A stretch of 64,000 bases of DNA, from positions 62,001-126,000 of the forward strand of contig NZ_JODC01000016.1 of the NCBI RefSeq assembly GCF_000720765.1. Direction: 5' to 3'. The position numbers and the translations under genes are program-made. The stretch comes from Streptomyces sp. NRRL S-646 (GTDB taxonomy: Bacteria; Actinomycetota; Actinomycetes; Streptomycetales; Streptomycetaceae). Under the pieces are notes generated by a model, which saw only the letters and a list, made by a program, of their open reading frames with translations, did no database searches and was not told the DNA's origin. This document shows positions 8,610 to 17,405 of this stretch, piece by piece. Positions within the stretch are counted from its first letter, which is position 1. The number at the start of each line of letters is the position of its first letter.

Positions 8610-9287
8610 TCAGTGCTGAGGATGCGGCTGAGAGCGGAAGAGAGGCCGCCGCTCGGTAGGTGTACCGGGAGCGAGGTGGCCGACTTCGATGCGCATCCTG
8701 ATCGCGTGGAACACCTCGATCACCCCAAGCACGATGGCCATGATGGCCACGGTCAAGGTGAGTACGGCGATTGAGGTGAACGGCGAGACGATGAGCGCGA
8801 TGCCGGCCAGCATGCCGAGGATTCCCGAGAACAGCATCCAGCCTCGCGCCGGCATGGCTGCATCGGAGGCCGCCGTGGCCGTCGTCATGATGCCCCGGAG
8901 GAGCCAGCCGAAGCCGATCCACAGAGCGAGTAGCAGAATCGACTCGAGGGTGCCCCTGAAACAGATCAGTCCGAGCACGAAGGAGAGCGCACCCGTGATG
9001 AAATGCAGGGCTCGAAGGTGCCCCGGAACGTGCGTGCCGAAGGCGGCGGCCAACTGGAAGACACCCGTGACCAGTAGATAGATGCCGAAAAGCACCCCGA
9101 CGACCCGGAGCGTCTCTCCTGGCCACGCGAGGAAAACGACACCTAGGGCGATAGCAGCCAGGCCCGAGGTGAGCATAATCTGCCAGCCCATGTTCGCCAG
9201 CGTGCCCAGGAGTTCGGTCCCGGAGCCGCCCTGTGGCTCGGTGTCGCGCTGGGCACCGGTGGCCGATGGATCGGAGGGGGATGTCAT
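8610..9287 (-). CDS. HdeD-family (DUF308) membrane protein
   Basis: A 225-residue integral membrane protein with a 30-residue hydrophilic N-terminus and six hydrophobic segments in three pairs, each pair starting with a G-LA-I-LG pattern such as MLTSGLAAIALGVVFLAWPG. This is the internal-repeat organisation of DUF308/HdeD. In enterobacteria HdeD is linked to acid resistance; in actinomycetes the family is widespread and uncharacterised. The C-terminus is basic and hydrophilic. It is monocistronic and diverges from the DUF1003 gene. Confidence 0.88.
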   Translation of the reverse strand: MTSPSDPSATGAQRDTEPQGGSGTELLGTLANMGWQIMLTSGLAAIALGVVFLAWPGETLRVVGVLFGIYLLVTGVFQLAAAFGTHVPGHLRALHFITGALSFVLGLICFRGTLESILLLALWIGFGWLLRGIMTTATAASDAAMPARGWMLFSGILGMLAGIALIVSPFTSIAVLTLTVAIMAIVLGVIEVFHAIRMRIEVGHLAPGTPTERRPLFRSQPHPQH

Positions 9288-9674
9288 GGCGCCTTCTCCT
9301 CCCAGAACAATGTGGTCGGATCGGTCCTCTCCATCGTCCTCCGCCTCGCCCTGTGCCGCCCGGCGGAGAAGAGGGTTGCTCGCTTGAAGTGACGGAACGG
9401 CTCCGTGACCGGTAAGGACCGGGCACCGGTATCAGATCAGGTGGGCTTTCTGCCCGAGGTCGACATGGACGGCGGCATAGGCACCCCGGCATCAGGTGGG
9501 GACGGCGGCTCCGCCGTGATGCGGGCCCGGCGTCGCCACCGAGGTCCATGTCTTCGATGCGGCGCAGCCGGACGCACCGACGCGATGCCGCTCATGCCGA
9601 GCTGTCGCGCAGTACCCGCCGCGCCGCCGTAACCTGACGGCGATTCCTCGTCGGACACCGGGCAGGGAGAGGCC
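9288..9674. other. Divergent promoter region
   Basis: 387 bases between the HdeD-like gene (leftward) and the DUF1003 gene (rightward). No coding potential is supported. No clear operator was recognised; it must carry both promoters. Confidence 0.5.
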
Positions 9675-10151
9675 ATGGGCACTGCGCCGAAGCGGCCGGG
9701 CGTACGGATCGTCAACGAACAGGACGTTCTCGCGCGGATGCGCGGGACCCAGGACAAGATCGCGGACGCGATCACCGCCTTCTCCGGGACCATGACGTTC
9801 GTGTATCTGCACGCCGCCTGGTTCACGGTGTGGATCGTGTGCAACGAAGGGGTCTTCGGCGACGGGGCGATCTGGGACCCGTTCCCCTTCGGACTGCTCA
9901 CCATGATCGTCAGTCTGGAGGCGATCTTCCTGTCCACTTTCGTCATGGTGAGCCAGAACCGTCAGGCTGCCCGCGAGAACGTCCGCGCCGACCTGGACTT
10001 CGAGACCAACGTGCGCTCCGAGGTGTGGTCCATCCACATGGGCCGCGCCCTCGGCGTCGACCCAGTGGAGGTCGAGCGGAGCGTGCAGCAGATGCTCGCA
10101 GAGAACCGCGCCCGCCTGGACGGCACCGCCCGGCCTCCCGCGGAAGCCTGA
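9675..10151 (+). CDS. DUF1003 membrane protein
   Basis: A 158-residue protein with two membrane helices. The family pattern is clear: DKIADAITAFSGTMTFVYLH for helix 1, a short loop with DPFPFGLLTMIVSLEAIFLS for helix 2, and then MVSQNRQAARENVRADLDFETN, the conserved post-helix segment. The C-terminal cytoplasmic helix (VEVERSVQQMLAENRARL) may mediate oligomerisation. The ATG at 9675 follows GGGAGAGG. Function of DUF1003 is unknown; it is often found near stress or ion-related membrane genes. Confidence 0.92.
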   Translation: MGTAPKRPGVRIVNEQDVLARMRGTQDKIADAITAFSGTMTFVYLHAAWFTVWIVCNEGVFGDGAIWDPFPFGLLTMIVSLEAIFLSTFVMVSQNRQAARENVRADLDFETNVRSEVWSIHMGRALGVDPVEVERSVQQMLAENRARLDGTARPPAEA

Positions 10152-10281
10152 AGCCGCGGATCCGAGGGCGTCGTCGCCCTACAAGGATCGCCGCAGCGTG
10201 GAAGCATGGAGGCATCTCCGGTCGAGCCGGACCAGGGAGTGAGCGCATGGGTCGTTCTCGCACCTCAGCCGACGGCCGGAC

Positions 10282-12786
10282 ATGACCGACCACCGCGGCT
10301 CGCTGCCCTCCTCCGACATCGTGGGCACGCCGGAGGCCGGACCCGCGCCTGCCGTGGACACTCCCACGCCGCACTCTGTGCGGCGAGCGGCCGACCTGCT
10401 GCGCCTGCTGGTGTCGCTGGCCGCGCTCGGACTGACGGTGCTGCTGGCGGTCGCCACCCGTGACTTCGCCCGCAAGGCCCAGCAGGGCCTGCTCTCCGCG
10501 GCCACCGCGCTGTCGCCGGGTGTACGCGACGGTCTTGTCGGCACGGTCCAGGCGATCGCCATGCTCGCGCCGCTTGCCGCTCTGATCGTTCTCGTCGTAC
10601 GACGGCGCATCGACGCGGTGCTGCGCGTGCTGCCCGCTGCCGCCCTCGGGGTGGCGATCGCCTGGACTCTCACCCGGCTCGCGCTGGCCGGCAGCCACCC
10701 CGAACTGTGGCCGGAGGTTTTGGTGGGCCGGGGCGGCCTGGTGCACGCGGGCTGGCCGTCGGCGGTGTACCTGGCGGCCTGCGCCTCGGCGGTCGTGGCC
10801 GCGGGACCTTGGCTGGCGCGCCCGTGGCGGCGGGCCCTGTGGGCCCTGACCGTCGGTTGTGCCGCAGTCGGCGTACTGGCCGCCTCCCTCGTCCCGCTGG
10901 ACGCGCTCGGCGCCCTCGCCGTGGGCGGCACCGCGGGATCGGCCCTCCTGCTCATGGCCGGCGGCCCGTCCGACCGCCCGCCGGCCCAGGCCGTCACGGA
11001 CGCGCTCGTGGCCTGCGGCATCCCGCTCGCCGCCCTGCATGAACTGCCCGCCGAGCGACAGCTCGCGGGCGAGGGGATGCTCTACGGCGCCGAGACCACC
11101 GAGCGCGCACGGCTCACCGTACGTGTCCTCGCCGCCGAGGACCGCAACCGCGACCTGTTCCACCGGCTTGCTCGGCGCCTGCTGCTGAAGCATCCCGCCG
11201 ACCCGGGCGAGCAGACGGCACTCGCCGCTGCCGAGCACGAACTTCTCATGCTGGTTTTCGCAGGCCGCACCGGCGCCCGGGTCGCCGAACCCGTCATCGC
11301 CTATCCCGTGACCGGTTCGAGCGCGCTCCTGGTGACCGTCGGGCAGGACGACGTCGTCCCCGACGAGGAGTGGACCGACGGGCTGCTCGGCGAGGTGTGG
11401 ACCTCGGTGGCCCGCCTGCAGGAGCACCGGCTGGCGCATCGGGCGCTGCGCCTCGAGCACATCGTGGTCGCCCCGGACGGCAGCCCGCGGCTGACCGCCT
11501 TCGCGCGGGCGCAGCTCAACGCGCCGCCCGAGATCCTCGGCGCCGATTTGGCCGAACTCCTCGCCACAACCGCCGTACGGATCGGCCCGGACCGCGCCAC
11601 CGCGTGCGCGCTGGCCGGGCTCGGCCCGAAGACGCTGGCGACCGCGCTGCCGTATCTGCAGCCGCTCGCCCTGGTCGGCCCCGCGAGGCGCGAGGTGGCC
11701 CGATACGACCAGGCGCGCGCTCGCGAGGCCGCGAAGGGCGGCGCCCGGCGCCGCACTCTGCATCCCGGCGGCCGGCCGAACCTGATGCACGACCTCGCCG
11801 AGGAGGTACGCACGGCGTGCGACGCCCCGGCGGCCAAGCCGGCCCAGCTCGCCCGCTTCACCTGGAAGAGCGTCCTGGGTCTGCTGGGCGCGTTCCTGGT
11901 GCTCCACCTGGTGCTGCCGCAGCTCGCCAACGCCCCGGCCGCGCTCGGCGCGCTGCGCGACGCCGACTGGTGGTGGCTGCTCGCGGTCGTGCCCGTCACG
12001 TTCATCTCGCAGGCGTTCTCGACCTGTGTGCAGCTGGGCAGCGTCCCTGGGCGACTGCCCTTCGGGCCCACGTACCAGGTGCAGTTCGCGAGTTCATTCC
12101 TGAACCGGATCACTCCGGGCAACGTCGGCGGCATGGCGCTGAACCTGCGCTACTTGCAGAAGACGGGGATCGAGACCGGGGCGGCCACGGCCTCCATCGG
12201 GGTGCAGAGCCTGGCCGGGGCGGTCGCCAACACCGTGGTCGCCGCCGTGTTCTTCGCCGCGGCCGGACAGCACCACGGCGGGGTGCACCTGGACGTGCCG
12301 GCCGGCAAGTATGCCCTGCCCGTGATCGCGCTCGTACTGGCCACCGGAGGGCTGCTCGGCCTCACTCCGCCCGGCCGTCGCTTGCTGCGTGAGAAGGTTT
12401 GGCCGTTCCTGCGCGCGGCCGGCTCCACGCTGACCGGCATCGCCTCGGATCCCGCCAAGCTCGTCGTCGGCGTCGTCGGCGCGCTCGGTCTGCCGCTCGT
12501 CCAGATCGTCGGACTCGCGCTGAGCCTCCACGCGCTCGGCGGCCACCTTCCCTTCGTGCAGCTGGGCGCCGCCTACATGGCGGCCCGCCTGCTCGCCAAT
12601 GCGGCTCCCGTCCCCGGCGGCCTCGGCGCCTTCGAGGCCGGCCTCATCGCCGCCCTGACCGCCCTCGGCGTCCCGGCCGGCCCTGCCACCTCCGCCGTGC
12701 TGGTCTACCGGCTGCTCACCTTCTGGCTGAACGTCCCACTGGGCGGCATCGCTCTGGGCTTCGTACAGCGGCGCGGCTACGTGTGA
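10282..12786 (+). CDS. YbhN/UPF0104-type membrane protein with an internal pseudokinase-like domain
   Basis: An 834-residue protein with three parts. Residues 1-230 hold about six hydrophobic helices. Residues about 250-500 are hydrophilic and laid out like an aminoglycoside/Ser-Thr kinase C-lobe: AHRALRLEHIVVAPDG aligns with the HRDLKPxNIL loop and RLTAFARAQ with the DFG segment, but the catalytic Asp residues are replaced, so it should be a pseudokinase. Residues about 530-834 are the lysylphosphatidylglycerol-synthase membrane domain (SSFLNRITPGNVGGMALNLR, later APVPGGLGAFEAG), a putative lipid flippase. No catalytic aminoacyl-transfer domain follows. Start ATG at 10282; the ribosome site is weak. 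Confidence 0.85.
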   Translation: MTDHRGSLPSSDIVGTPEAGPAPAVDTPTPHSVRRAADLLRLLVSLAALGLTVLLAVATRDFARKAQQGLLSAATALSPGVRDGLVGTVQAIAMLAPLAALIVLVVRRRIDAVLRVLPAAALGVAIAWTLTRLALAGSHPELWPEVLVGRGGLVHAGWPSAVYLAACASAVVAAGPWLARPWRRALWALTVGCAAVGVLAASLVPLDALGALAVGGTAGSALLLMAGGPSDRPPAQAVTDALVACGIPLAALHELPAERQLAGEGMLYGAETTERARLTVRVLAAEDRNRDLFHRLARRLLLKHPADPGEQTALAAAEHELLMLVFAGRTGARVAEPVIAYPVTGSSALLVTVGQDDVVPDEEWTDGLLGEVWTSVARLQEHRLAHRALRLEHIVVAPDGSPRLTAFARAQLNAPPEILGADLAELLATTAVRIGPDRATACALAGLGPKTLATALPYLQPLALVGPARREVARYDQARAREAAKGGARRRTLHPGGRPNLMHDLAEEVRTACDAPAAKPAQLARFTWKSVLGLLGAFLVLHLVLPQLANAPAALGALRDADWWWLLAVVPVTFISQAFSTCVQLGSVPGRLPFGPTYQVQFASSFLNRITPGNVGGMALNLRYLQKTGIETGAATASIGVQSLAGAVANTVVAAVFFAAAGQHHGGVHLDVPAGKYALPVIALVLATGGLLGLTPPGRRLLREKVWPFLRAAGSTLTGIASDPAKLVVGVVGALGLPLVQIVGLALSLHALGGHLPFVQLGAAYMAARLLANAAPVPGGLGAFEAGLIAALTALGVPAGPATSAVLVYRLLTFWLNVPLGGIALGFVQRRGYV

Positions 12787-12849
12787 GTCATACCGGGACA
12801 TGCGCCTCAGCGGTGGAACTCCGCACGGCTTTTCCGAGGTCGTGTTCGA

Positions 12850-13125
12850 GTTCGCCAAGCCTTTGGAGGCCACCCGCGGATCGCCTACGCCGCCCGCGAA
12901 TGGCCCACTCGCCTCGGCCTTGTCGCCATCGGTCTCGGCATCGCCGTACTCCCCGAAGTGGTCGCGGCCTCGGTCCCCGCGGGAGTCCGCGTCGTCCAGG
13001 TCGACGACCCCGCCTGGCTCGGCCGAGCCGTCGTCGCCGTCACGGTCCGCGACCGCTCTCCCGAGGTGACGGCCACCGTGGGGGCACTGCGCAACGAGGC
13101 CGCACAGCTTCGCGCAGCGCCATAA
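12850..13125 (+). pseudogene. LysR-family regulator, C-terminal remnant
   Basis: Reading in the frame that ends at the TAA at 13123-13125, the DNA encodes the last part of a LysR effector domain: IAYAAREWPTRLGLVAIG, LGIAVLPEVVAASVPAGV, then VDDPAWLGRAVVAVTV and a final helix. There is no start codon, no helix-turn-helix and no upstream continuation, so only about 85 codons remain. It follows directly after the YbhN-type gene, which probably marks the edge of an old deletion. Confidence 0.75.
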
Positions 13126-13331
13126 CGCCGCACCCGGCAAGGAAGATCCAGCTGTGATCAGTGGTGGGCGGTCGTGTGGGCGAGGGTCGTCACCCCGGAT
13201 CTACCGCCGCCTGATCGACGAGCACTCCTCGTCCCAGGCATTGCGTTGACCACTTGAACCCGCACCGATGAGAGGGCGCAAGCGTCCTGCGAGCAACCGC
13301 GCGGTCCGGCCAGGGACTGAGAGTCCGGTGT

Positions 13332-14105
13332 TCATACCTTGCTCGCGACCACCATGTAGTTCTCGGCCTCAAGATCGAACGTGCTCAGTTCCGTCTGGAG
13401 TCCGACCCGGTGCAGCTCGACTTCGAGTTCCTCGTACCGGTAGGGCCAGCAGGACAGCAGTTCCGAGCGGACAAGAATTAACCCGGTCGCATCAACTTGC
13501 GCGATCGCAATCTCGATGTGGTGCTCCTCCTCCCAATGCGGCGCAATCTCCCAGCGGTAGACCACGACGGCATCGCGACCGTTCCGGCGGACGAGTCGGT
13601 CACTGATCTCCAGCCGGGAACCTCTGGCCCTCACGAGTTCCCAAGTGCGGGATGTGAGTACCAAGCGCCCGCCGGGGCGCAGAAGCCGTGACATCGACTC
13701 CAGAGCAGCACCCCTGCCTGTCGCGCCCGTGGCATGGTGAAGCGAGTTGCCAACGCAGAACACCATGTCGAACGTGTTGTCCTGGAAATGGTCGGGCAAC
13801 TCTTCCCAGTTCGCCCGTACGGCCCGGACGGATGCCCCGAACTCCTCAGACAACTCTGCAGTCCGACGAACCATCGCCTCGCTGGCGTCAGTTGCGACAA
13901 CCTGCATGCCACGACCGGCGAGGCCAACCGCCAACTGTCCGGTTCCGCACGAACAGTCGAGGACGTGAGCGTTCGACGGCAGGAGATTGAGGACGTCGTC
14001 GAACGACGCAGCGAACTCGGCTGGAGGCAACCTTGCATCCGAGATGAGCCATTCGTACACCTCGGCAAGCACGTCATAACCTGTCACAACCACTACCTTC
14101 GTCAC
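13332..14105 (-). CDS. Class I SAM-dependent methyltransferase
   Basis: A 257-residue methyltransferase. Motif I is VLDCSCGTGQLAVGLAG, the acidic residue after strand 2 is in VVATDASEAMV, motif II is FDMVFCVGNSLHHATG and motif III is LLRPGGRLVLTSR. This resembles glycine/sarcosine N-methyltransferase and UbiE-like small-molecule enzymes, but the substrate is not predictable. The start is the GTG at 14105; other in-frame GTGs lie a few codons inside. It is a single gene on the minus strand next to an IS5 remnant. Confidence 0.88.
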   Translation of the reverse strand: MTKVVVVTGYDVLAEVYEWLISDARLPPAEFAASFDDVLNLLPSNAHVLDCSCGTGQLAVGLAGRGMQVVATDASEAMVRRTAELSEEFGASVRAVRANWEELPDHFQDNTFDMVFCVGNSLHHATGATGRGAALESMSRLLRPGGRLVLTSRTWELVRARGSRLEISDRLVRRNGRDAVVVYRWEIAPHWEEEHHIEIAIAQVDATGLILVRSELLSCWPYRYEELEVELHRVGLQTELSTFDLEAENYMVVASKV

Positions 14106-14220
14106 GCGGCAGACTCACGGTAGGACGTCAGTCCATCAGCGGAGCAAGCCGGGCACCAATGGTTTTCGCAAGGATGGCTCTGACGGTGACCCAGACCGTG
14201 CCCCTTGCTACGGCTCGGAC

Positions 14221-14740
14221 ATGACGGAGGGGGAATGGCAGATTGTCCGGGCTTTGCTGCCCGTTCCGGCCTGGCTGGAAGGGCGGGGCGGCCGCCCGGA
14301 GGGGTATTGCCACCGGCAGATGATCCATGCAGTCCGCTATGTCGTGGACAACGGAGTCAAGTGGGCGATTCTGCCTGCGACTTCCCGCCGTTCAAACGGG
14401 TGCACGCCTTTGCCCGCCGCTGGCAGATCCAGGGCCTGCTCACCGAACTCCACGACCGGCTGCGTGACCGTGTTCGGCAGAAGGAGGGCCGCGCGGTGGA
14501 CCCGAGCGCGGGGATCGTGGACTCGCAGTCACTGCGGGCGGGGGCGAACATCCCCCGCTCGACGTCCGGCTGGGACGGCGGGAAGAAAGTGGCCGGCCGC
14601 AAGCGGCACCTGGTGGTCGACTGCCTCGGCCTGGTCCTGGCGGTGATGGTGACCGCGGCGAGCGTGCAGGACCGGGACGCGGCCGTGACACTGCTCGAGC
14701 GGCTGCGCAGGCTGTCCGCAGCACCAACGCGTCAGTTGAC
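14221..14740 (+). pseudogene. IS5-family transposase, frameshifted and 3' truncated
   Basis: The ATG at 14221 opens MTEGEWQIVRALLPVPAW followed by RGGRPEGYCHRQM and VRYVVDNGVKWAILP, the N-terminal domain of an IS5-type transposase. Near 14372 one base is missing and the reading continues one frame over as DFPPFKRVHAFARRW, then GIVDSQSLRAGAN (first catalytic Asp), GGKKVAGRKRHLVVD and AAVTLLERLRR. Homology stops near 14740, before the remaining catalytic residues. The element is therefore dead. A shorter piece of the same transposase type lies near 42.0 kb. Confidence 0.85.
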
Positions 14741-14788
14741 ATCTACGGAGGCACGCGTCACCGGCACAGGAGTTTGCCGGACCGCCTC

Positions 14789-15991
14789 TCAGCGCAGCGC
14801 GCTCCTGTGCTGCCACTCGGTCCACGAGAGGTTCCACGCGCCGAAGCCGTTGCCGGGCGCGACCACGCCCTTGGTGTCCTTGCCGGTGATCTCGAACGGG
14901 TCGCCCGGCCGCACCTGCCCGTAGAACCAGGCCGCGTTCGCGTCGCTCATTCCTATGCATCCGGAACTGTGGTTGGAATTGCCGAAGTAGCGGGCGTTCC
15001 ACGGGGCGGCGTGCGCGTACATGCCCGACCAGGTCAGCCGCATCGAGTAGTCGACCATCTTGTTGTAGGCGTTGGCGAGGCCCACCGTCTCGGAGTTCAT
15101 GTTGATCGTGCCCTCCTTGGCCATGAGCACGGCGGTGCCGCGCCAGGAGCGCTTGTCCCCGCCGGGCGTGCCGCCGGAGACCGGTATGCGCCGGACTGCC
15201 CCGCCGTCGCGGACGAGGGTGAGCTGGTGGCTGTCGAGGTCGACCTTGACGATCTGCCGGGCGCCGATGGTGAAGGTGGTGGTGTAGTCGCGTACGAACC
15301 AGCCGCCGTCCGCACCCGAGTCGGTGCCGTTCAACTCGGCGTTCAGCGCGACCTTGGTGCCGGGCTTCCAGTACGCCTTGGGCCGCCAGTCCACCCGGTC
15401 CCGGCCCGAGAAGTCGCGTATCCAGCCCCAGGAGCCCTCGGTGCCGTTCGAGGTGGTGATCCTGAGCTGCTTCTCGACCGCGGCCCGGTTCCTGACCGGG
15501 TTGTCGAAGACCAGGGAGATCGGCTGCGCGATGCCGACGGTGCTGTTGGCGCCCGGCCGCCAGTCGACCTTGTTGACCTTGGCCGCCGGAGCCGTGGTGA
15601 AGGCGGCTTTGGTGCTCTTGGTGATTCCGCCCTCGGTCCGGGTCGCCGCCGTCACCGCGTACGCCGCGCCGGGTACGGCCTTGCGGTCGGAGACCCACGA
15701 CCGGCCGTCGACGGCGACCTTGCCGGCGAGCCGGTGGCCCTCGGCGTCGGCGACGGTCACCGAGGTGAGTCGGCCGCCCGCGGCCGTGACCCGCACAGGC
15801 TCGCCGGCCGGGACGCGTTCCCCGGTCGGCGTGACGGTGACCGTGACGGGGCGTTCGTCGGCGCTCGGCTTCACCTTGGTGTCCGGGGCGCCGGTGGCGC
15901 CGCTCGACGAGCAGGCGGCGAGCGGCGTCAGCAGGGCGGCCACGACGGCGGCCCGGACGTGGGCAGGGGCGAGTACACGGGTGCGGGACAA
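14789..15991 (-). CDS. L,D-transpeptidase lipoprotein (Ig-like domains + YkuD)
   Basis: A 400-residue exported enzyme that makes 3-3 cross-links in peptidoglycan. TTG at 15991 is chosen as start because GGAGG lies 5 bases upstream. A signal peptide ends in LLTPLAACSSSG, a lipobox. Residues about 45-235 are two Ig-like domains as in mycobacterial LdtMt2. The C-terminal YkuD domain has the catalytic block YFGNSNHSSGCIGMSD with Cys near residue 345, plus INMNSETVGL upstream and a Trp-rich tail (WNLSWTEWQHRSALR) typical of actinomycete LDTs. It diverges from the FemX-MurJ operon, which fits a cell-wall locus. Confidence 0.93.
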   Translation of the reverse strand: MSRTRVLAPAHVRAAVVAALLTPLAACSSSGATGAPDTKVKPSADERPVTVTVTPTGERVPAGEPVRVTAAGGRLTSVTVADAEGHRLAGKVAVDGRSWVSDRKAVPGAAYAVTAATRTEGGITKSTKAAFTTAPAAKVNKVDWRPGANSTVGIAQPISLVFDNPVRNRAAVEKQLRITTSNGTEGSWGWIRDFSGRDRVDWRPKAYWKPGTKVALNAELNGTDSGADGGWFVRDYTTTFTIGARQIVKVDLDSHQLTLVRDGGAVRRIPVSGGTPGGDKRSWRGTAVLMAKEGTINMNSETVGLANAYNKMVDYSMRLTWSGMYAHAAPWNARYFGNSNHSSGCIGMSDANAAWFYGQVRPGDPFEITGKDTKGVVAPGNGFGAWNLSWTEWQHRSALR

Positions 15992-16208
15992 CAGGGCCTC
16001 CGGGAAGGACGGGAAACGGGTGGGTGAGTCGGCGATGTCGTGACTCTAGAGCCGGAAAACCCGAGGTCATCCGCTATGGGGCAATGTGACGGCGACTGGT
16101 GAGGAACGGTCATGGTCCGGTCACATTCGCCGCGCGGAGCGGTCATGGACCGCTGTGAACCTCCTTTGTGTCCCCGCGACGGACCGGGGAGAAAGAGAGG
16201 CTCAGACT

Positions 16209-17405
16209 GTGTCAGCGCTGCTCGTGCCGCCCAGCCGCGTGTGCCAAGCACGGGGCCGGGGCGTGGTCCTGCGCCCCATCACCGCGGAGACCTACCGCAC
16301 CTTCCTCGCGACCCCCGACGGTGCCGCGCTCGGTGCCGGGTTTCTGCAGTGCCCGTCCTGGGCCGACGTCAAGGAGGGCTGGCGCGCCCAACTGCTCGGC
16401 TGGGGCCCGGACCCCGAGGCGGGCGCGCTGACGGGCGTGGCCCTGGTGCTGCTGCGTCAGTTCCCCGGCACCCGCAAGTACTTCGCCTACCTTCCCGAAG
16501 GACCCGTCGCCGACTGGAACGACCCCGACGTCGACGGATGGCTCGGTCCGCTGCTGGAACACCTGCGCCGCTCGGGCGCCTTCGCCGTGCGCATCGGCCC
16601 GTCGCCCGCCTATCGGCGCTGGGACGCCGCCCTGCTCAAGCCGCTCACCGGCCCGGGCCGACGCCTGGGCGACGTCCTCGCCAGTGAGGTCGACCCGCTC
16701 GGCACGGCCGTCGCCGAGCGGCTGCGAGCCCGGGGCTGGCGCCGCTGCGGTGGCGACGGGACCGGAGCGGACGCCGACGCCCAGCCCCGGCACGTCTTCC
16801 AGGTGCCGCTCGCCGGACGCACCATCGAGGACCTGTGGTCCGGCCTCAACCAGGAGTGGCGCCGCAATGTCCGCCGAGCCAAGAAGGAGGGCGTGGAGGT
16901 GGTGGTGGGCAGTGCGGCCGAACTCTCCGAGTTCTACCGGCTGCTCGGCATCACCGAGCGGCGCGACGGCTTCCGGCTCGGCCGCTCGCTCGCCTACTAC
17001 GAGCGTCAGTACGCGGTGCTCAACGCCGAGGAACCGGGCCGGATGAAGCTGTACCTCGCCCGTCACCAGGGAGAGATCCTGGCCGCCCACACGATGATCA
17101 CGGTGGGTCGCCGGGCCTGGTACCAGACCGGTGCCTCGGCCGACCACCGTCGCGAGGTCCGGCCCTCCAACGCCCTGCAGTGGCGGATGCTGCTGGACGC
17201 CCACGCCCTGGGCGCCCACGTCTACGACATGCGCGGGGTACCCTCCTCTCTCGATCCTGAGGAACGTGTGTACGGACTGCTGCGGTGGAAGCTCGGCACC
17301 GGAGGACAGGTCGTCGAGACGCTGGGGGAATGGGAGAAACCGTTGGGCGGCAGCGGCAACCACACGCTTTACCGCGCCTTCCAGGCGTACCTGAACCGCC
17401 GATGA
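16209..17405 (+). CDS. FemX/FemAB-type peptidoglycan bridge aminoacyltransferase
   Basis: A 398-residue cytoplasmic transferase that would add the first residue (glycine in Streptomyces) to the lipid II stem using aminoacyl-tRNA. The GTG at 16209 follows GAGAGG; an open frame extends further upstream but without homology. The two-GNAT-fold organisation is visible: an N-terminal half with QCPSWADVKEGWRAQLLGWG and a C-terminal half with LNQEWRRNVRRAKKEGVEV, MKLYLARHQGEILAAHTM and YDMRGVPSSLDPEERVYGL, then KLGTGGQVVETLGEW. It is the first gene of a tightly packed operon; its TGA overlaps the ATG of murJ. Confidence 0.9.
   Translation: MSALLVPPSRVCQARGRGVVLRPITAETYRTFLATPDGAALGAGFLQCPSWADVKEGWRAQLLGWGPDPEAGALTGVALVLLRQFPGTRKYFAYLPEGPVADWNDPDVDGWLGPLLEHLRRSGAFAVRIGPSPAYRRWDAALLKPLTGPGRRLGDVLASEVDPLGTAVAERLRARGWRRCGGDGTGADADAQPRHVFQVPLAGRTIEDLWSGLNQEWRRNVRRAKKEGVEVVVGSAAELSEFYRLLGITERRDGFRLGRSLAYYERQYAVLNAEEPGRMKLYLARHQGEILAAHTMITVGRRAWYQTGASADHRREVRPSNALQWRMLLDAHALGAHVYDMRGVPSSLDPEERVYGLLRWKLGTGGQVVETLGEWEKPLGGSGNHTLYRAFQAYLNRR

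Noticed and set aside
9943..11907. A 654-codon open frame antisense to the YbhN-type gene
   Set aside because: High GC content creates long antisense frames; it has Gly/Arg/Gln-rich composition without any domain, and the opposite strand encodes a clear membrane protein.
14221..14740. Intact IS5 element
   Set aside because: The transposase is frameshifted and cut before its last catalytic residues, and no matching terminal repeats were found.
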